From CAYLKK01 sp964412505 (GTDB lineage Bacteria; Pseudomonadota; Alphaproteobacteria; UBA3830; CAYLKK01): a DNA stretch of 64,000 nucleotides. This document shows, piece by piece, positions 10,529 through 19,107 of this stretch. The translations under genes were made by a program, and so were the position numbers. Positions within the stretch are counted from its first letter, which is position 1. Each line of letters opens with the position of its first letter. The DNA lies in NCBI GenBank assembly GCA_964412505.1, contig CAYPOM010000004.1, positions 1 through 64,000 of the forward strand, given 5' to 3'. The notes below the pieces were generated by a model that ran no database searches, had not been told where the DNA came from, and saw only the letters and a program-made list of their open reading frames with translations.

Positions 10529-10954
10529 CTATACAACCTCCAACCCCATTGATTTAGCAGATCCTATAACCATCATACAGGCAGCATCAACATCATTTGC
10601 GTTCAAATCTTTCATCTTCTTTTCGGCGATTTCTCGAACCTGCGCCATTGTAACTTTTCCACAAGATTCGCGACCAACATTAGAAGCTCCCTTTGTTATA
10701 CCTGCAGCACGCTTCAAAAGATAGCTTACAGGAGGTAATTTCATCACAAATGAGAAGGTTCTGTCTGCGTAGGCTGTTATGATAACCGGTAAAGGTGTCC
10801 CAGGTTCCATAGATTGAGTTTGAGCATTAAATGCCTTACAAAACTCCATAATATTCAAACCGCGTTGACCAAGAGCAGGTCCAATTGGCGGCGAAGGATT
10901 CGCCTTCCCTGCAGGTACTTGCAATTTGATAAATCCTACGATTTTCTTTGCCAT
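10529..10954 (-). CDS. rplK: 50S ribosomal protein L11
   Basis: 141 aa, matching E. coli L11 (142 aa). The start AKKIVGFIKLQVPAGKANP and the segment PPIGPALGQRGLNIMEFCK are diagnostic. ATG 10954 has GAGGG upstream. The frame is open 60 bases further upstream but has no family similarity there. L11 forms the GTPase-associated centre with 23S rRNA. The usual upstream neighbours secE and nusG are not present. Confidence 0.97.
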   Translation of the reverse strand: MAKKIVGFIKLQVPAGKANPSPPIGPALGQRGLNIMEFCKAFNAQTQSMEPGTPLPVIITAYADRTFSFVMKLPPVSYLLKRAAGITKGASNVGRESCGKVTMAQVREIAEKKMKDLNANDVDAACMMVIGSAKSMGLEVV

Positions 10955-10981
10955 TTTACCCTCAATAAAAATTACTGTTAA

Positions 10982-11011
10982 ATTATAAAAGAAATCGCCC
11001 ATTGAAATCAA
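10982..11011 (-). promoter_or_regulatory. Candidate sigma70 promoter for rplKA
   Basis: Minus strand: -35 TTGATT, 18-bp spacer, -10 TATAAT, about 30 bases before the rplK start codon. It would explain expression of rplK without nusG. Confidence 0.6.
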
Positions 11012-11152
11012 CATAATTATAAAAATGAACTGTAACTACGCAGAGTGGCAAGATACGTTATTAGACTAATTTAAATTTTTGATATACAGCATATAAGCGA
11101 GCATATTCATCGGAAAATATGCGTATCAACTCAATCGCATAGCCATACAATT

Positions 11153-11180
11153 TGCCATTTCTGTTAATTTGCGATATATT
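11153..11180 (+). promoter_or_regulatory. Candidate promoter for the exported protein gene at 11.2 kb
   Basis: Plus strand: -35 TTGCCA, 16-bp spacer, -10 TATATT, ending 20 bases before the ATG at 11200. The match is moderate. Confidence 0.4.
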
Positions 11181-11199
11181 ACAGCTATATCGGGATAAA

Positions 11200-12369
11200 A
11201 TGCGGATTCTGACAATTATAATATATTTACTAATAAATAATGTTACTTTTGCTAACAAGCCGGAAAATAACATCGATCTAACCAATCATATACGAACAAA
11301 TATTTTAAAAAATGGCACATACAAATGGGGAGACAAAGAAATCGGCAAAGAATCTAGCTTCAACGTCCTCAGGGATATAAATTATTTATGTTATATTGAG
11401 ATAAACTGCCAAAAACACCGGATAATGATTAACTCAAAATTTTACAATGATACATGGAAACGTGTTTTTGGAAATGCTGAAAAAGACACAATAGAAAATA
11501 TGATTCATAAAGTATATACAAAAATAGCGAATTTAAACTATGTTCCGCAAGCAAAACTTAATACACTATATTACATGGAGCAATTATACAATAATATTAC
11601 CGAAGATAGCTTCGACCGCGATAAATTACTAGAGCTAATTAACAATATTAAAGAAAAAGATCAAAACTGCACAAGATACGCACTATCTGTCATTAAAAAA
11701 TATAGTACAATATGGGATCTTCAAACATTTAGCAGCAAAGTAGATATTGCTACACTTAATTGCGATAAAAACTTAAGCATAGACGGTGAATGTATCTTTT
11801 CAGAAGAAGAGAAAAATCAATTCGGCATCATGGAAAAATACACCACACTAGTCGATAATGCTTATAGTGACATTGAAACAGCTATAGGCTTCAAAATTCA
11901 TAGTTATTTTAAGCGAAGCACAACAAACGGAATTGTACACAGGATAGAGAATGCTATAGCAAATCAAAAGATGGATGAAATTAAAGCGAAAGAAATGATA
12001 CAAAACTGGAAGGACGAACTAATCGGTTTGAATAATAAATATAATCCACGACAAACAGACAAAGACAAGAAAAACGTATATATATTTTGTACTCAATATA
12101 TTCGTTCTGCTGTCCCTCGCATTGTAATTCTTGTCTTCAATTGTAAAAATCACAGTCAAGCCCAAAAAAAAGGTATGAATATACTACTCTGCGAAGAGGG
12201 AAATTTACCTGGAATATACCAAGAAGAATCTTATAATGATGTTTTATATAGACTTGAAGATGATAATAAATATGAGTATGTCCATCTTATGAGGATAGCC
12301 GGCATTTATGACAATCTGTATGACTATATTTTGCGTATGAGTAAATTAGATCAGCTTCAAGACATTTAA
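11200..12369 (+). CDS. Exported protein of unknown function, paralogue of the gene at 19.1 kb
   Basis: 389 aa. A Sec signal peptide is visible at residues 1-19 (MRILTIIIYLLINNVTFANK), which decides the ATG at 11200. The first ~120 mature residues align with the protein encoded at 19108-20871: shared blocks include NILxNGTxxWGxKxIGKExSFNV, DINYLxYxExNC, TWxxxFGNA and NTLYYM. A second shared block, YTTLV, follows; the coiled-coil region of the other protein is absent here. No known domain is recognised. It interrupts the usual secE-nusG-rplK order. Likely a secreted or periplasmic lineage-specific protein; the function is unknown. Confidence 0.8.
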   Translation: MRILTIIIYLLINNVTFANKPENNIDLTNHIRTNILKNGTYKWGDKEIGKESSFNVLRDINYLCYIEINCQKHRIMINSKFYNDTWKRVFGNAEKDTIENMIHKVYTKIANLNYVPQAKLNTLYYMEQLYNNITEDSFDRDKLLELINNIKEKDQNCTRYALSVIKKYSTIWDLQTFSSKVDIATLNCDKNLSIDGECIFSEEEKNQFGIMEKYTTLVDNAYSDIETAIGFKIHSYFKRSTTNGIVHRIENAIANQKMDEIKAKEMIQNWKDELIGLNNKYNPRQTDKDKKNVYIFCTQYIRSAVPRIVILVFNCKNHSQAQKKGMNILLCEEGNLPGIYQEESYNDVLYRLEDDNKYEYVHLMRIAGIYDNLYDYILRMSKLDQLQDI

Positions 12370-12375
12370 TATTAA

Positions 12376-12549
12376 CATTGTAAATTATTGCGAAGGTCAA
12401 AATATGTATTTTTAGGCGCTGATCATCCGGATAACACAATCGCCTATAATTACTTTCGCAAAAACTCTTATACAGTAACAAATTATATTGACATTCCAGT
12501 AGTATGCAGCGATAATCACTTTGTTCTTTATGTGTATAAAAATGATTAA
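12376..12549 (+). other. Open frame without ATG, possible gene remnant or TTG-start small gene upstream of rnd
   Basis: A protein-like frame runs from 12376 to TAA 12547-12549 and overlaps the RNase D start codon by 8 bases, an arrangement typical of translational coupling. The only plausible start is TTG 12388, giving 53 residues, including YVFLGADHPDNTIAYNYFR and a hydrophobic end (HFVLYVYKND). It has no clear Shine-Dalgarno. It may be the 3' remnant of a decayed gene. Confidence 0.3.
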
Positions 12550-13159
12550 ATTATACGAAAATGATTTACCTGAAGATGCAATTACAGGAAACAGTATTGC
12601 AATCGACACTGAAACATTAGGGTTAAATATATTTAACGATAGATTATGTTTAGTACAAATAAGCACAGGTGATGGAACAGCACACATTGTAAAGTTCAGT
12701 GATGGGAACAGCTATGCAAAAGCGAAAAATCTGATCAAATTATTAGACGATGAGTCCATAGAAAAAATTTTTCATTTTGCTAGGTTCGACGTATGTATTC
12801 TCAACAAATCGTTTGGAATAAACATAAAAAATATATACTGCACAAAAATTGCATCTAAACTTGCAAGAACATACACAGACAGACATGGATTAAAAGAACT
12901 ATGCAGAGAACTTATCGGTGTTGAAATAAGCAAACATGAGCAAACATCATATTGGGGCGATACAGAATTAAGACAAGAACAACTAAAATATGCAGCAAAC
13001 GATGTACTTTATCTACATAGAATAAAAGAAAAACTGAACTATATGCTTGCTCGCGAAGGAAGGCTTGATATATGCAAAGAATGCTTCTTAACATTAGAAA
13101 AAGTAGTAGTTCCTTTTGATCTTTCTAATAAGAATTTCTCAAATTTCTTCGAGCATTAG
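12542..13159 (+). CDS. rnd: Ribonuclease D, short alphaproteobacterial form
   Basis: 205 aa DEDD-family 3'-5' exoribonuclease that trims tRNA and other RNA 3' ends. Catalytic residues are visible: DTET (Asp22, Glu24), HFARFD (Asp83) and the Exo III motif YAAND (Tyr150, Asp154). It lacks the HRDC domains of the ~375-aa E. coli enzyme, as is usual for short alphaproteobacterial versions. ATG 12542 is chosen because the domain begins within 20 residues; no good ribosome binding site was seen. Confidence 0.88.
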   Translation: MIKLYENDLPEDAITGNSIAIDTETLGLNIFNDRLCLVQISTGDGTAHIVKFSDGNSYAKAKNLIKLLDDESIEKIFHFARFDVCILNKSFGINIKNIYCTKIASKLARTYTDRHGLKELCRELIGVEISKHEQTSYWGDTELRQEQLKYAANDVLYLHRIKEKLNYMLAREGRLDICKECFLTLEKVVVPFDLSNKNFSNFFEH

Positions 13160-13184
13160 CCCAGGACAAGCAATAGAAAAATAC

Positions 13185-13210
13185 AACTAAACACACGTTT
13201 TAGTTTTTAT
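13185..13210 (+). terminator. Weak AT-rich terminator after rnd
   Basis: AACTAAA (13185-13191) pairs with TTTAGTT (13199-13205), followed by a short T-run, between the convergent rnd and dsbA-like genes. Confidence 0.35.
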
Positions 13211-14187
13211 CTAGAAGTTGTTTTCTCAATAAAACTTCTGATATTTTGCTGTGAAAGATTGCCGCTAAATTTTTCGATTGTATTTTTATCAGCCAAAAAT
13301 ATATGTATCTTTGGTAAATTCTCATTTCTAGAGAATTCCTTATAATCTACCATATATTTTTTTAATAAACCGTTATCTAATGATTCATCAAATCTGCTTT
13401 TAGTGTCATTTTTAAAAAGAACATTATCCTTACTGATATTTTCATCATTTATAGCGACTATTCCATCAATAGAAAATGAATCCCCTTTTATGTATTTATC
13501 GTTATACTTTATAATTTGTCGAAGCACATTTTTTGGAGATTTAGCCTCTTTCCAAACCTTTTGATTTTTAAAAATAGAACATAACAATTTAAAGCTACGC
13601 AATACTTCCATTTTCCCAATCTGCGTCTCTTTGCCTGACATAAAATCATTCACTCTTTCTCCAGAGAAATTAACTTTATACATTTCTCTCGTTACATCTT
13701 TATCTGCCAAACTGTTTATATTCCCCAAAACTTCTACACTAACACGACCATTAGAATTATCGACAAAATTACAAATCCATTCTATGTTATCGAGAAATAC
13801 ATTTGCGCAACTACTACACGTAGGAGATAAATATATCCGAATTTTATTTGGAGCATCTACAGCCCCATACTCAAGCCTTGGCAACTTCAATTCTTTCTTA
13901 ATTATAGTACTATCATTTTTGTATTTATCAACAATACTAGATGAATCACCTAATTGAGCATGACGAGCGATTTGCTGATCACCATTTTCTACTATACTTT
14001 TACCTGAAGCATCTAATTTATCAACCTCTATTTCAGTTAAAGTTTTAACTCCATTATTTACTAAACGTTTCACTTCATTCTTTGCGACAGTTGTTTCCTT
14101 GCCTAACAATAGGACTCCACATACAAATGGTATCAAAAATAAAGCTACTGGAACATTTTTACCAAAATGATCATTCCATTTATGCAT
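13207..14187 (-). CDS. Membrane-anchored DsbA/DsbG-like thiol oxidoreductase
   Basis: 326 aa. One N-terminal membrane segment (about residues 12-30) should place the rest in the periplasm. A thioredoxin-fold motif begins at about residue 107 (YGAVDAPNKIRIYLSPTCSSC), with the redox pair Cys124 and Cys127. The region where DsbA proteins normally have a cis-proline loop (GTPTF) reads SIDGIVAIN, so the proline seems lost and oxidase activity may be altered. The placement after a DciA-like (DUF721) gene is the conserved alphaproteobacterial order. GAGGGGG precedes the ATG. Confidence 0.75.
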   Translation of the reverse strand: MHKWNDHFGKNVPVALFLIPFVCGVLLLGKETTVAKNEVKRLVNNGVKTLTEIEVDKLDASGKSIVENGDQQIARHAQLGDSSSIVDKYKNDSTIIKKELKLPRLEYGAVDAPNKIRIYLSPTCSSCANVFLDNIEWICNFVDNSNGRVSVEVLGNINSLADKDVTREMYKVNFSGERVNDFMSGKETQIGKMEVLRSFKLLCSIFKNQKVWKEAKSPKNVLRQIIKYNDKYIKGDSFSIDGIVAINDENISKDNVLFKNDTKSRFDESLDNGLLKKYMVDYKEFSRNENLPKIHIFLADKNTIEKFSGNLSQQNIRSFIEKTTSR

Positions 14188-14197
14188 TTCCCCCTCG

Positions 14198-14635
14198 TCA
14201 CTTTGTTTCCATAGAACTGAATAACCTTGATAATTGTAATTCTAAGGTTTCATCTCCTATATTAAACTCAATTTTCGTAAAAAAAGTATTAGAATCCTGA
14301 TTTTTTTTAATATGACATCGTTTTTGCGATACTTTTATCTTTGTAAAGAAATTACAACCAATATAAAGATTAATCTTCTCTAGCAAACTAATTTCTGAAT
14401 ATTGAATTTCTAAGAATGCACCAGGTTCAGCAGAAATATATAGTGTTTTTGTTTTTTCATTTATCTTTTCAGGCGAGCAAATCATCGCCAATCGTTTTCC
14501 TACTATTTTATCCCAGTCAGTAAACACGCTATAACACGGCTTACCATTTAAAATAGGTGAACATATATTATGTACTGCATTATGTAGAGAAACGCCACGC
14601 CTACTATATTTATCTACATTTTTATTTCCACTCAT
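14198..14635 (-). CDS. DciA-like DUF721 protein
   Basis: 145 aa. The conserved core matches the DUF721/DciA family: W.KIVGKRLAMICSPEKI, LYISAEPGAFLEIQYSE and EKINLYIG. In many bacteria DciA helps load the replicative helicase DnaB. ATG 14635 overlaps the end of the upstream lipoprotein gene by 14 bases; a GTG at 14662 is possible but poorly placed. The neighbouring dsbA-like gene supports the assignment. Confidence 0.75.
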   Translation of the reverse strand: MSGNKNVDKYSRRGVSLHNAVHNICSPILNGKPCYSVFTDWDKIVGKRLAMICSPEKINEKTKTLYISAEPGAFLEIQYSEISLLEKINLYIGCNFFTKIKVSQKRCHIKKNQDSNTFFTKIEFNIGDETLELQLSRLFSSMETK

Positions 14636-15644
14636 AGATTTGCCAATTTCTTCTAATAACACCTTTTCTGCTTATATCAAAATCTCCAAGAACTCCGTGA
14701 AAACGTTTTGATAAAAGCCTAGATTTATCATAACCATTTACAGTCATCGAAAACACTAGATTAGATACATCATAACCAACCATACCTATATCTGAAGGTT
14801 CTTTTCCGAAATTAGCTTTAAAAAATCTTCTAAAACTATCTAAATTTTGCTTATCTGGAGATGCAGTAAATACTTTGCATTTTTTAGGCATGACACTACT
14901 TTTAGCGAACCTATAAGGAACTAAATAAGGTATACCGTGATCTTTTGTTATTTTACTGACTTGCTCACATACTAGAATAGCATCGAAATTAGCATCTTCA
15001 AGTTGTTCTTCAATTATGTCTTCAGAGAATTTTGTGTATCTTATTTTTCTAACATATACCTCATTGTCATCTTTAGCCGAATCTAATATTTTATTAATAG
15101 CATTTCCATATTCATTTTTTGGCACAATCGCGAGTATTCTTTTAATCCCATTATTAGCAGCATAATTCAACAAAGCTATAGTTTCTGTACTTGGAGTAAT
15201 ACCGCATATGATATTTTTTTCATGAGCAATAGTATAGTTGTTAGATAAAGAAAAACATGTTGAGTATGGGGCTATCCCTTTCATCTTAATTGATTCATAT
15301 CCAAACACAGGACCGATTATATATTTTATGTCATATTTTTGTACTATGTCACTAATTTTATCTGGTGCTGTATTTATCCATGCGGAGTCAACCAAAAGCA
15401 TCTCAATATTTTTGTACTCGTCTATAGACAAAAGGCATGAATTCAAAACATCTCTTCCCAAATTTTTATGTACTCCAGACATTGGCAATATAGCCAACAC
15501 CTTACTTTTTTGTGAACGTATTCCTCTCGATTGCTTTTTACTACTAGAAGTGTACACTTTTATTTTATTATGTTTTTGATTAGAATCAACACAAGAACTT
15601 AACAACATACATAATGTGATTAAATATGGAAATGAACGAAACAT
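14622..15644 (-). CDS. LpoA-like penicillin-binding protein activator lipoprotein
   Basis: 340 aa. Residues 1-18 are a lipoprotein signal ending in the lipobox LLSSC, so it should be anchored in an envelope membrane. The remainder looks like a periplasmic binding protein type 1 fold (VLAILPMSGVHKNLGRDVLNSCLL near the start, YIIGPVFG, PSDIGMVGYDVSNLV). In alphaproteobacteria an LpoA-like gene is typically divergent from rsmI, as here. GAGGT lies at good distance from ATG 15644. An amino-acid ABC binding protein is the alternative. Confidence 0.72.
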   Translation of the reverse strand: MFRSFPYLITLCMLLSSCVDSNQKHNKIKVYTSSSKKQSRGIRSQKSKVLAILPMSGVHKNLGRDVLNSCLLSIDEYKNIEMLLVDSAWINTAPDKISDIVQKYDIKYIIGPVFGYESIKMKGIAPYSTCFSLSNNYTIAHEKNIICGITPSTETIALLNYAANNGIKRILAIVPKNEYGNAINKILDSAKDDNEVYVRKIRYTKFSEDIIEEQLEDANFDAILVCEQVSKITKDHGIPYLVPYRFAKSSVMPKKCKVFTASPDKQNLDSFRRFFKANFGKEPSDIGMVGYDVSNLVFSMTVNGYDKSRLLSKRFHGVLGDFDISRKGVIRRNWQIYEWK

Positions 15645-15682
15645 TTTTACCTCATAAAATTCTGCAAAAAGTGCACGATAGA

Positions 15683-16525
15683 ATGAACAACCAAATTTTA
15701 CATCCAGGATTATACATTGTTTCTACGCCAATAGGAAATATTCTAGATATCACTTTAAGAGCTTTATTCATTCTACAAAATTCATTTTGTATATTCGCAG
15801 AAGACACTAGAGTTTCTAGGCACCTTCTAGATTTTTATGGTATTAATGCAAAAATTATATCTTGCGATAATTATCGCGAAATGGAGCAAAAAAATTTAGA
15901 GTTAATCGATAATAATCGCGATAAAATTTTCTCAATAATAACAGACGCAGGTACACCATTGATCTCTGATCCTGGATATAAAATCACGAATTGGTGCATG
16001 CAAAATGGCATCAGGATATTCCCAATTCCTGGCGCGTGTTCAGCTATAGCAGCGCTTTCTGTTTCTGGCTGCTGTTCCGATAATTTCTTTTTTTATGGAT
16101 TTTTGCCTCAGAAAAAAAACGCAAGAATTACAGCGCTCAATGAATTAAAAAACACAAAGAGTAGCATAATATTTTTTGAGTCACCCAATAGAGTTTTAAA
16201 TACACTAACAGACATATTTGATACATTCGGAGATAGATATGTTTTTATTGGAAGAGAAATGACAAAACTGAATGAAGAGTATACCAGACACAAAATATCA
16301 ACATTAATAGAAAAATACAAAGAAGAAAAATGCATAGGTGAATTTGTCATTATTGTAGATAAAAACGACACAAATGAAAGCGAAGAAGAATTTGATATTC
16401 GTGAAATATTAAAAAAACAGTTAGAAGAAAATACATTAAAAGATGCAGTAGTAAATACGCATGAAATTACTGGTATAAATAAGAAGAAAATTTACGCTTT
16501 AGCATTAGAATTAAAAAATGGATAA
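15683..16525 (+). CDS. rsmI: 16S rRNA (cytidine1402-2'-O)-methyltransferase RsmI
   Basis: About 280 aa tetrapyrrole-methylase-fold enzyme that methylates 16S rRNA C1402 in the decoding centre using SAM. Diagnostic stretches: LYIVSTPIGNILDITLRAL, EDTRVSRHLL, ITDAGTPLISDPGYK, IPGACSAIAALSVSG and FFESPNRV. ATG 15683 puts the conserved LYIVSTPIGN about 9 residues from the start, as in the family. An in-frame ATG at 15626 is possible but would overlap the start of the divergent lipoprotein gene; neither has a strong ribosome binding site. Confidence 0.93.
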   Translation: MNNQILHPGLYIVSTPIGNILDITLRALFILQNSFCIFAEDTRVSRHLLDFYGINAKIISCDNYREMEQKNLELIDNNRDKIFSIITDAGTPLISDPGYKITNWCMQNGIRIFPIPGACSAIAALSVSGCCSDNFFFYGFLPQKKNARITALNELKNTKSSIIFFESPNRVLNTLTDIFDTFGDRYVFIGREMTKLNEEYTRHKISTLIEKYKEEKCIGEFVIIVDKNDTNESEEEFDIREILKKQLEENTLKDAVVNTHEITGINKKKIYALALELKNG

Positions 16526-16534
16526 AAAACAAAT

Positions 16535-17347
16535 ATGCAATTCAAAGTAAATGCCAAATTTATATTATCAGGTGAACATGCTGTAATACGTGGAGCTAAA
16601 GCAATAGCATTTCCAGCTACAAATTACGAAATGAAATTAATTGTTTCAAGACGGAAAGAAACTCTACACTATTCAATGCCGGTTGAATTTAAAAACAACT
16701 TTGAAAATATTATAAAGTTTGTAAATTCAAAATTTAATTTAAATATTCTCAGCGAATACTCATTTAAAGTAGAAAGCAATATTCCCGTCAGTTGTGGTTT
16801 CGGAAGCTCTGCTGCTATATCAGTACTTATTTCTAAATTTATATCACAAACATACAACATTGAAAATGAAATCGATTTAGCAATAGAAATCGAGAACTTA
16901 CTACATGGGAAAAGTAGCGGATTAGATGTATATGCAATTTATTTTAATAAACCGATTATTTTTCAAATTATAAAGACACAATGTTTTTATGAATTTATAA
17001 AACCATCATTTACACCTAAATTTAAAATTTTTATGGTTGATAGCGAAAAAAACACAAGAGAATGCATTTCGCTTGTAAATACTCTTTTTAGCACTAATTT
17101 TAATGGCGCGAAAAAACTAGATTTACAGATGAATCTTGCCACAAATAAATGCATATATGGAATTCAAAACAATGATATAACCATGTTAGCTGATGGTATA
17201 AATTTAGCAGCAATATGCTTCGACAATTGGGGGCTAATTACACCAAAAATGAAATCAAAAATACTAGAAATTTATAGAAAAGGAGCTATAGCATGTAAAC
17301 CAATTGGTAGCGGCGGAGGCGGAGGGATTCTCGCGTTATTTGAATAA
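16535..17347 (+). CDS. GHMP kinase, mevalonate kinase-like
   Basis: 270 aa with the three GHMP kinase motifs: GEHAV (13-17), the ATP-binding PVSCGFGSSAA (84-94) and KPIGSGGGGGILAL near the C-terminus. The pattern fits mevalonate kinase best, which phosphorylates mevalonate in the isoprenoid pathway. No other mevalonate pathway gene is in the window, and most alphaproteobacteria use the MEP pathway, so another sugar or polyol substrate is possible. It follows rsmI by 9 bases on the same strand. Confidence 0.72.
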   Translation: MQFKVNAKFILSGEHAVIRGAKAIAFPATNYEMKLIVSRRKETLHYSMPVEFKNNFENIIKFVNSKFNLNILSEYSFKVESNIPVSCGFGSSAAISVLISKFISQTYNIENEIDLAIEIENLLHGKSSGLDVYAIYFNKPIIFQIIKTQCFYEFIKPSFTPKFKIFMVDSEKNTRECISLVNTLFSTNFNGAKKLDLQMNLATNKCIYGIQNNDITMLADGINLAAICFDNWGLITPKMKSKILEIYRKGAIACKPIGSGGGGGILALFE

Positions 17348-17352
17348 AATAC

Positions 17353-17667
17353 CTACTTTCGCAAAATTACAATCGCTCCTTTTTTTACTATACCCAATTG
17401 CTTTTGTGCAAGTTCTTCAAGCAAATCTAAATCAATATTATTTTTTATTAAACCAATTTTTTTATCTAATTTTTCATTCTCACCAGCGATGCTTTTATAT
17501 TCTAGCGATAATTTCGCATATTTCTCTTGCATTTTCATATATGCGAATAAACCTCTGTCGCCATGAACAAGATGGAATGAGAAATAACAAAAGCAAGCAA
17601 AACTTATCGATATAGATAAATATTTCGATAACAAATTTTTTACATATTCTAATGAATATCTAAACAT
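17353..17667 (-). CDS. ftsB: Septum formation protein FtsB (DivIC family)
   Basis: 104 aa bitopic membrane protein: a membrane segment at about 17-35 (ISISFACFCYFSFHLVHG), the characteristic GDRGLFAYMKM, then a coiled coil ending in DLDLLEELAQKQLG. It joins FtsL and FtsQ in the divisome. Its start overlaps the kdsA end by 19 bases, consistent with the alphaproteobacterial kdsA-(eno)-ftsB order with eno missing. Confidence 0.85.
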   Translation of the reverse strand: MFRYSLEYVKNLLSKYLSISISFACFCYFSFHLVHGDRGLFAYMKMQEKYAKLSLEYKSIAGENEKLDKKIGLIKNNIDLDLLEELAQKQLGIVKKGAIVILRK

Positions 17668-18494
17668 GGATTACTTTTTGATAAATCATCAAACTCTATC
17701 ATCCTCGCCCAAAAATCATATAATTTTTGAGATGGAAGCATATTAGGTCCATCGCTATAAGCATTATCTGGATCATTATGCGTTTCAATAAATAACCCTG
17801 CGCAACCTACAGCCAAAGCAGCTCGAGCCAAAGGCTCAACAAAACCTCTATTCCCACCGCTTGCAGAACCGAGTCCACCAGGCTCTTGCACAGAATGCGT
17901 AGCATCAAATATAACTGGATAGCCGAATTCCTTCATTACTGGGATTCCTTTGAAATCTGTGACTAATCGATTATACCCGAAACACGTACCTCTCTCACAT
18001 AGCAAGATATTTTCATTTCCTTGAGAAGAAATTTTCTCTGCGACATTTTTCATATCCCATGGAGCGAGAAATTGACCTTTTTTGACCTGAACGCATTTCC
18101 CTGTTTTTGCTGCAGCTACTACTAGATCAGTCTGTCTGCACAAAAACGCTGGAATCTGAATAACATCTACGACGTCAGCCAGCTCTTGGCAATGAAAAAT
18201 TTCATGAACATCTGTTACGATTGGACACTTAAACGTATCACGAATATTTTTAAAAATCTCTAAAGATTTTGCAAACCCTACTCCCCTTTTACCAGATATA
18301 CTCGTTCTATTAGCTTTATCAAATGAAGTTTTAAATATAAAAGGCCTATTCAATTTTTGTGAAATCTCACTAATTATTTCCGCCATTTTCATAACATGAT
18401 CCCTACTCTCCATCATGCATGGCCCAGCAATCATAGCGAAAGGAAGGTCATTCGATATTTCAATACCGCATACAGAAACTACTTTACCACTCAT
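17649..18494 (-). CDS. kdsA: 3-deoxy-8-phosphooctulonate synthase (KDO-8-P synthase)
   Basis: 281 aa. It condenses phosphoenolpyruvate with arabinose-5-phosphate to make KDO-8-phosphate for lipopolysaccharide. Conserved segments: AGPCMMES, FKTSFDKANRTS, TDVHE, VIQIPAFLCRQTDL, KKGQFLAPWDM, DATHSVQEPGG and HNDPDNAYSDGPNMLP. ATG 18494 has GGAGG 8 bases upstream. Its presence implies at least a KDO-containing LPS core. It is cotranscribed with secG. Confidence 0.95.
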   Translation of the reverse strand: MSGKVVSVCGIEISNDLPFAMIAGPCMMESRDHVMKMAEIISEISQKLNRPFIFKTSFDKANRTSISGKRGVGFAKSLEIFKNIRDTFKCPIVTDVHEIFHCQELADVVDVIQIPAFLCRQTDLVVAAAKTGKCVQVKKGQFLAPWDMKNVAEKISSQGNENILLCERGTCFGYNRLVTDFKGIPVMKEFGYPVIFDATHSVQEPGGLGSASGGNRGFVEPLARAALAVGCAGLFIETHNDPDNAYSDGPNMLPSQKLYDFWARMIEFDDLSKSNPCLDIH

Positions 18495-18515
18495 ACAAGA
18501 TACCTCCAATAGCAA

Positions 18516-18896
18516 TTACTGTTTATTTTCAGATTTTTCACTATTTTCGTCCTGTTGTTTTTTCTCATCTTTTTTCGCATTTAATGTCTTATTCATAACA
18601 CGAGAAAACTCTGATCCAGTTGTAGTTAACTCCTGCTCTTTAGAATTGAAAATTGACGTATGCTTATGCGTAGTCTTTGCAATTTTAGCCATTACTAAGC
18701 AATTCACAACGAATATAATCATCAAAATTGCAGTAGCTTTTGTTAAAATGTTAGCCTGTCCTCTGCTAGACACAAGATTATTTGCAGCAGAACTCAAACC
18801 AGCGCTTAACCCGCCACCTTCATGTCTTTGAATAAGAACAATTCCGATCAAAAGCAATGTCACGATAAAATGCAAAACGAGCAAGAAAGTAAACAT
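18516..18896 (-). CDS. secG: Preprotein translocase subunit SecG
   Basis: 126 aa. Two membrane segments (about 1-22 and 52-72) flank the conserved GGGLSAGLSS loop, then a charged Lys/Glu/Gln-rich tail. SecG supports the SecYE channel. The stop lies 21 bases before kdsA. Confidence 0.85.
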   Translation of the reverse strand: MFTFLLVLHFIVTLLLIGIVLIQRHEGGGLSAGLSSAANNLVSSRGQANILTKATAILMIIFVVNCLVMAKIAKTTHKHTSIFNSKEQELTTTGSEFSRVMNKTLNAKKDEKKQQDENSEKSENKQ

Positions 18897-18926
18897 AATC
18901 GATATACCTAAATATATAATTATGTC

Positions 18927-18955
18927 ATGTTACATAAAATACTTCATTTTTTCAA
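18927..18955 (-). promoter_or_regulatory. Candidate promoter for secG-kdsA-ftsB
   Basis: Minus strand: -35 TTGAAA, 17-bp spacer, -10 TAACAT, about 30 bases before the secG ATG. Confidence 0.45.
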
Positions 18956-19051
18956 GCATTACAGACAGTCTAAGACTATATCAAGTTCGCCATACTGATA
19001 GCACAAATGTTTATCTGCATTCATATTTGCCAAAACGAAACAAACAATTTA

Positions 19052-19079
19052 TTGACACATCCCAACAAAACGCTATAAT
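19052..19079 (+). promoter_or_regulatory. Near-consensus sigma70 promoter for the exported coiled-coil protein
   Basis: Plus strand: perfect -35 TTGACA, 16-bp spacer, perfect -10 TATAAT, ending 28 bases before the ATG at 19108. It is among the strongest promoters in the window, suggesting high expression of this orphan exported protein. Confidence 0.8.
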
Positions 19080-19107
19080 TACTTAATGGATTTTTAACTG
19101 GTTTATT

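Noticed and set aside
11061..11285. 74-codon minus-strand frame upstream of rplK
   Set aside because: It overlaps the signal peptide region and promoter of the exported gene, and shows no similarity to SecE or NusG.
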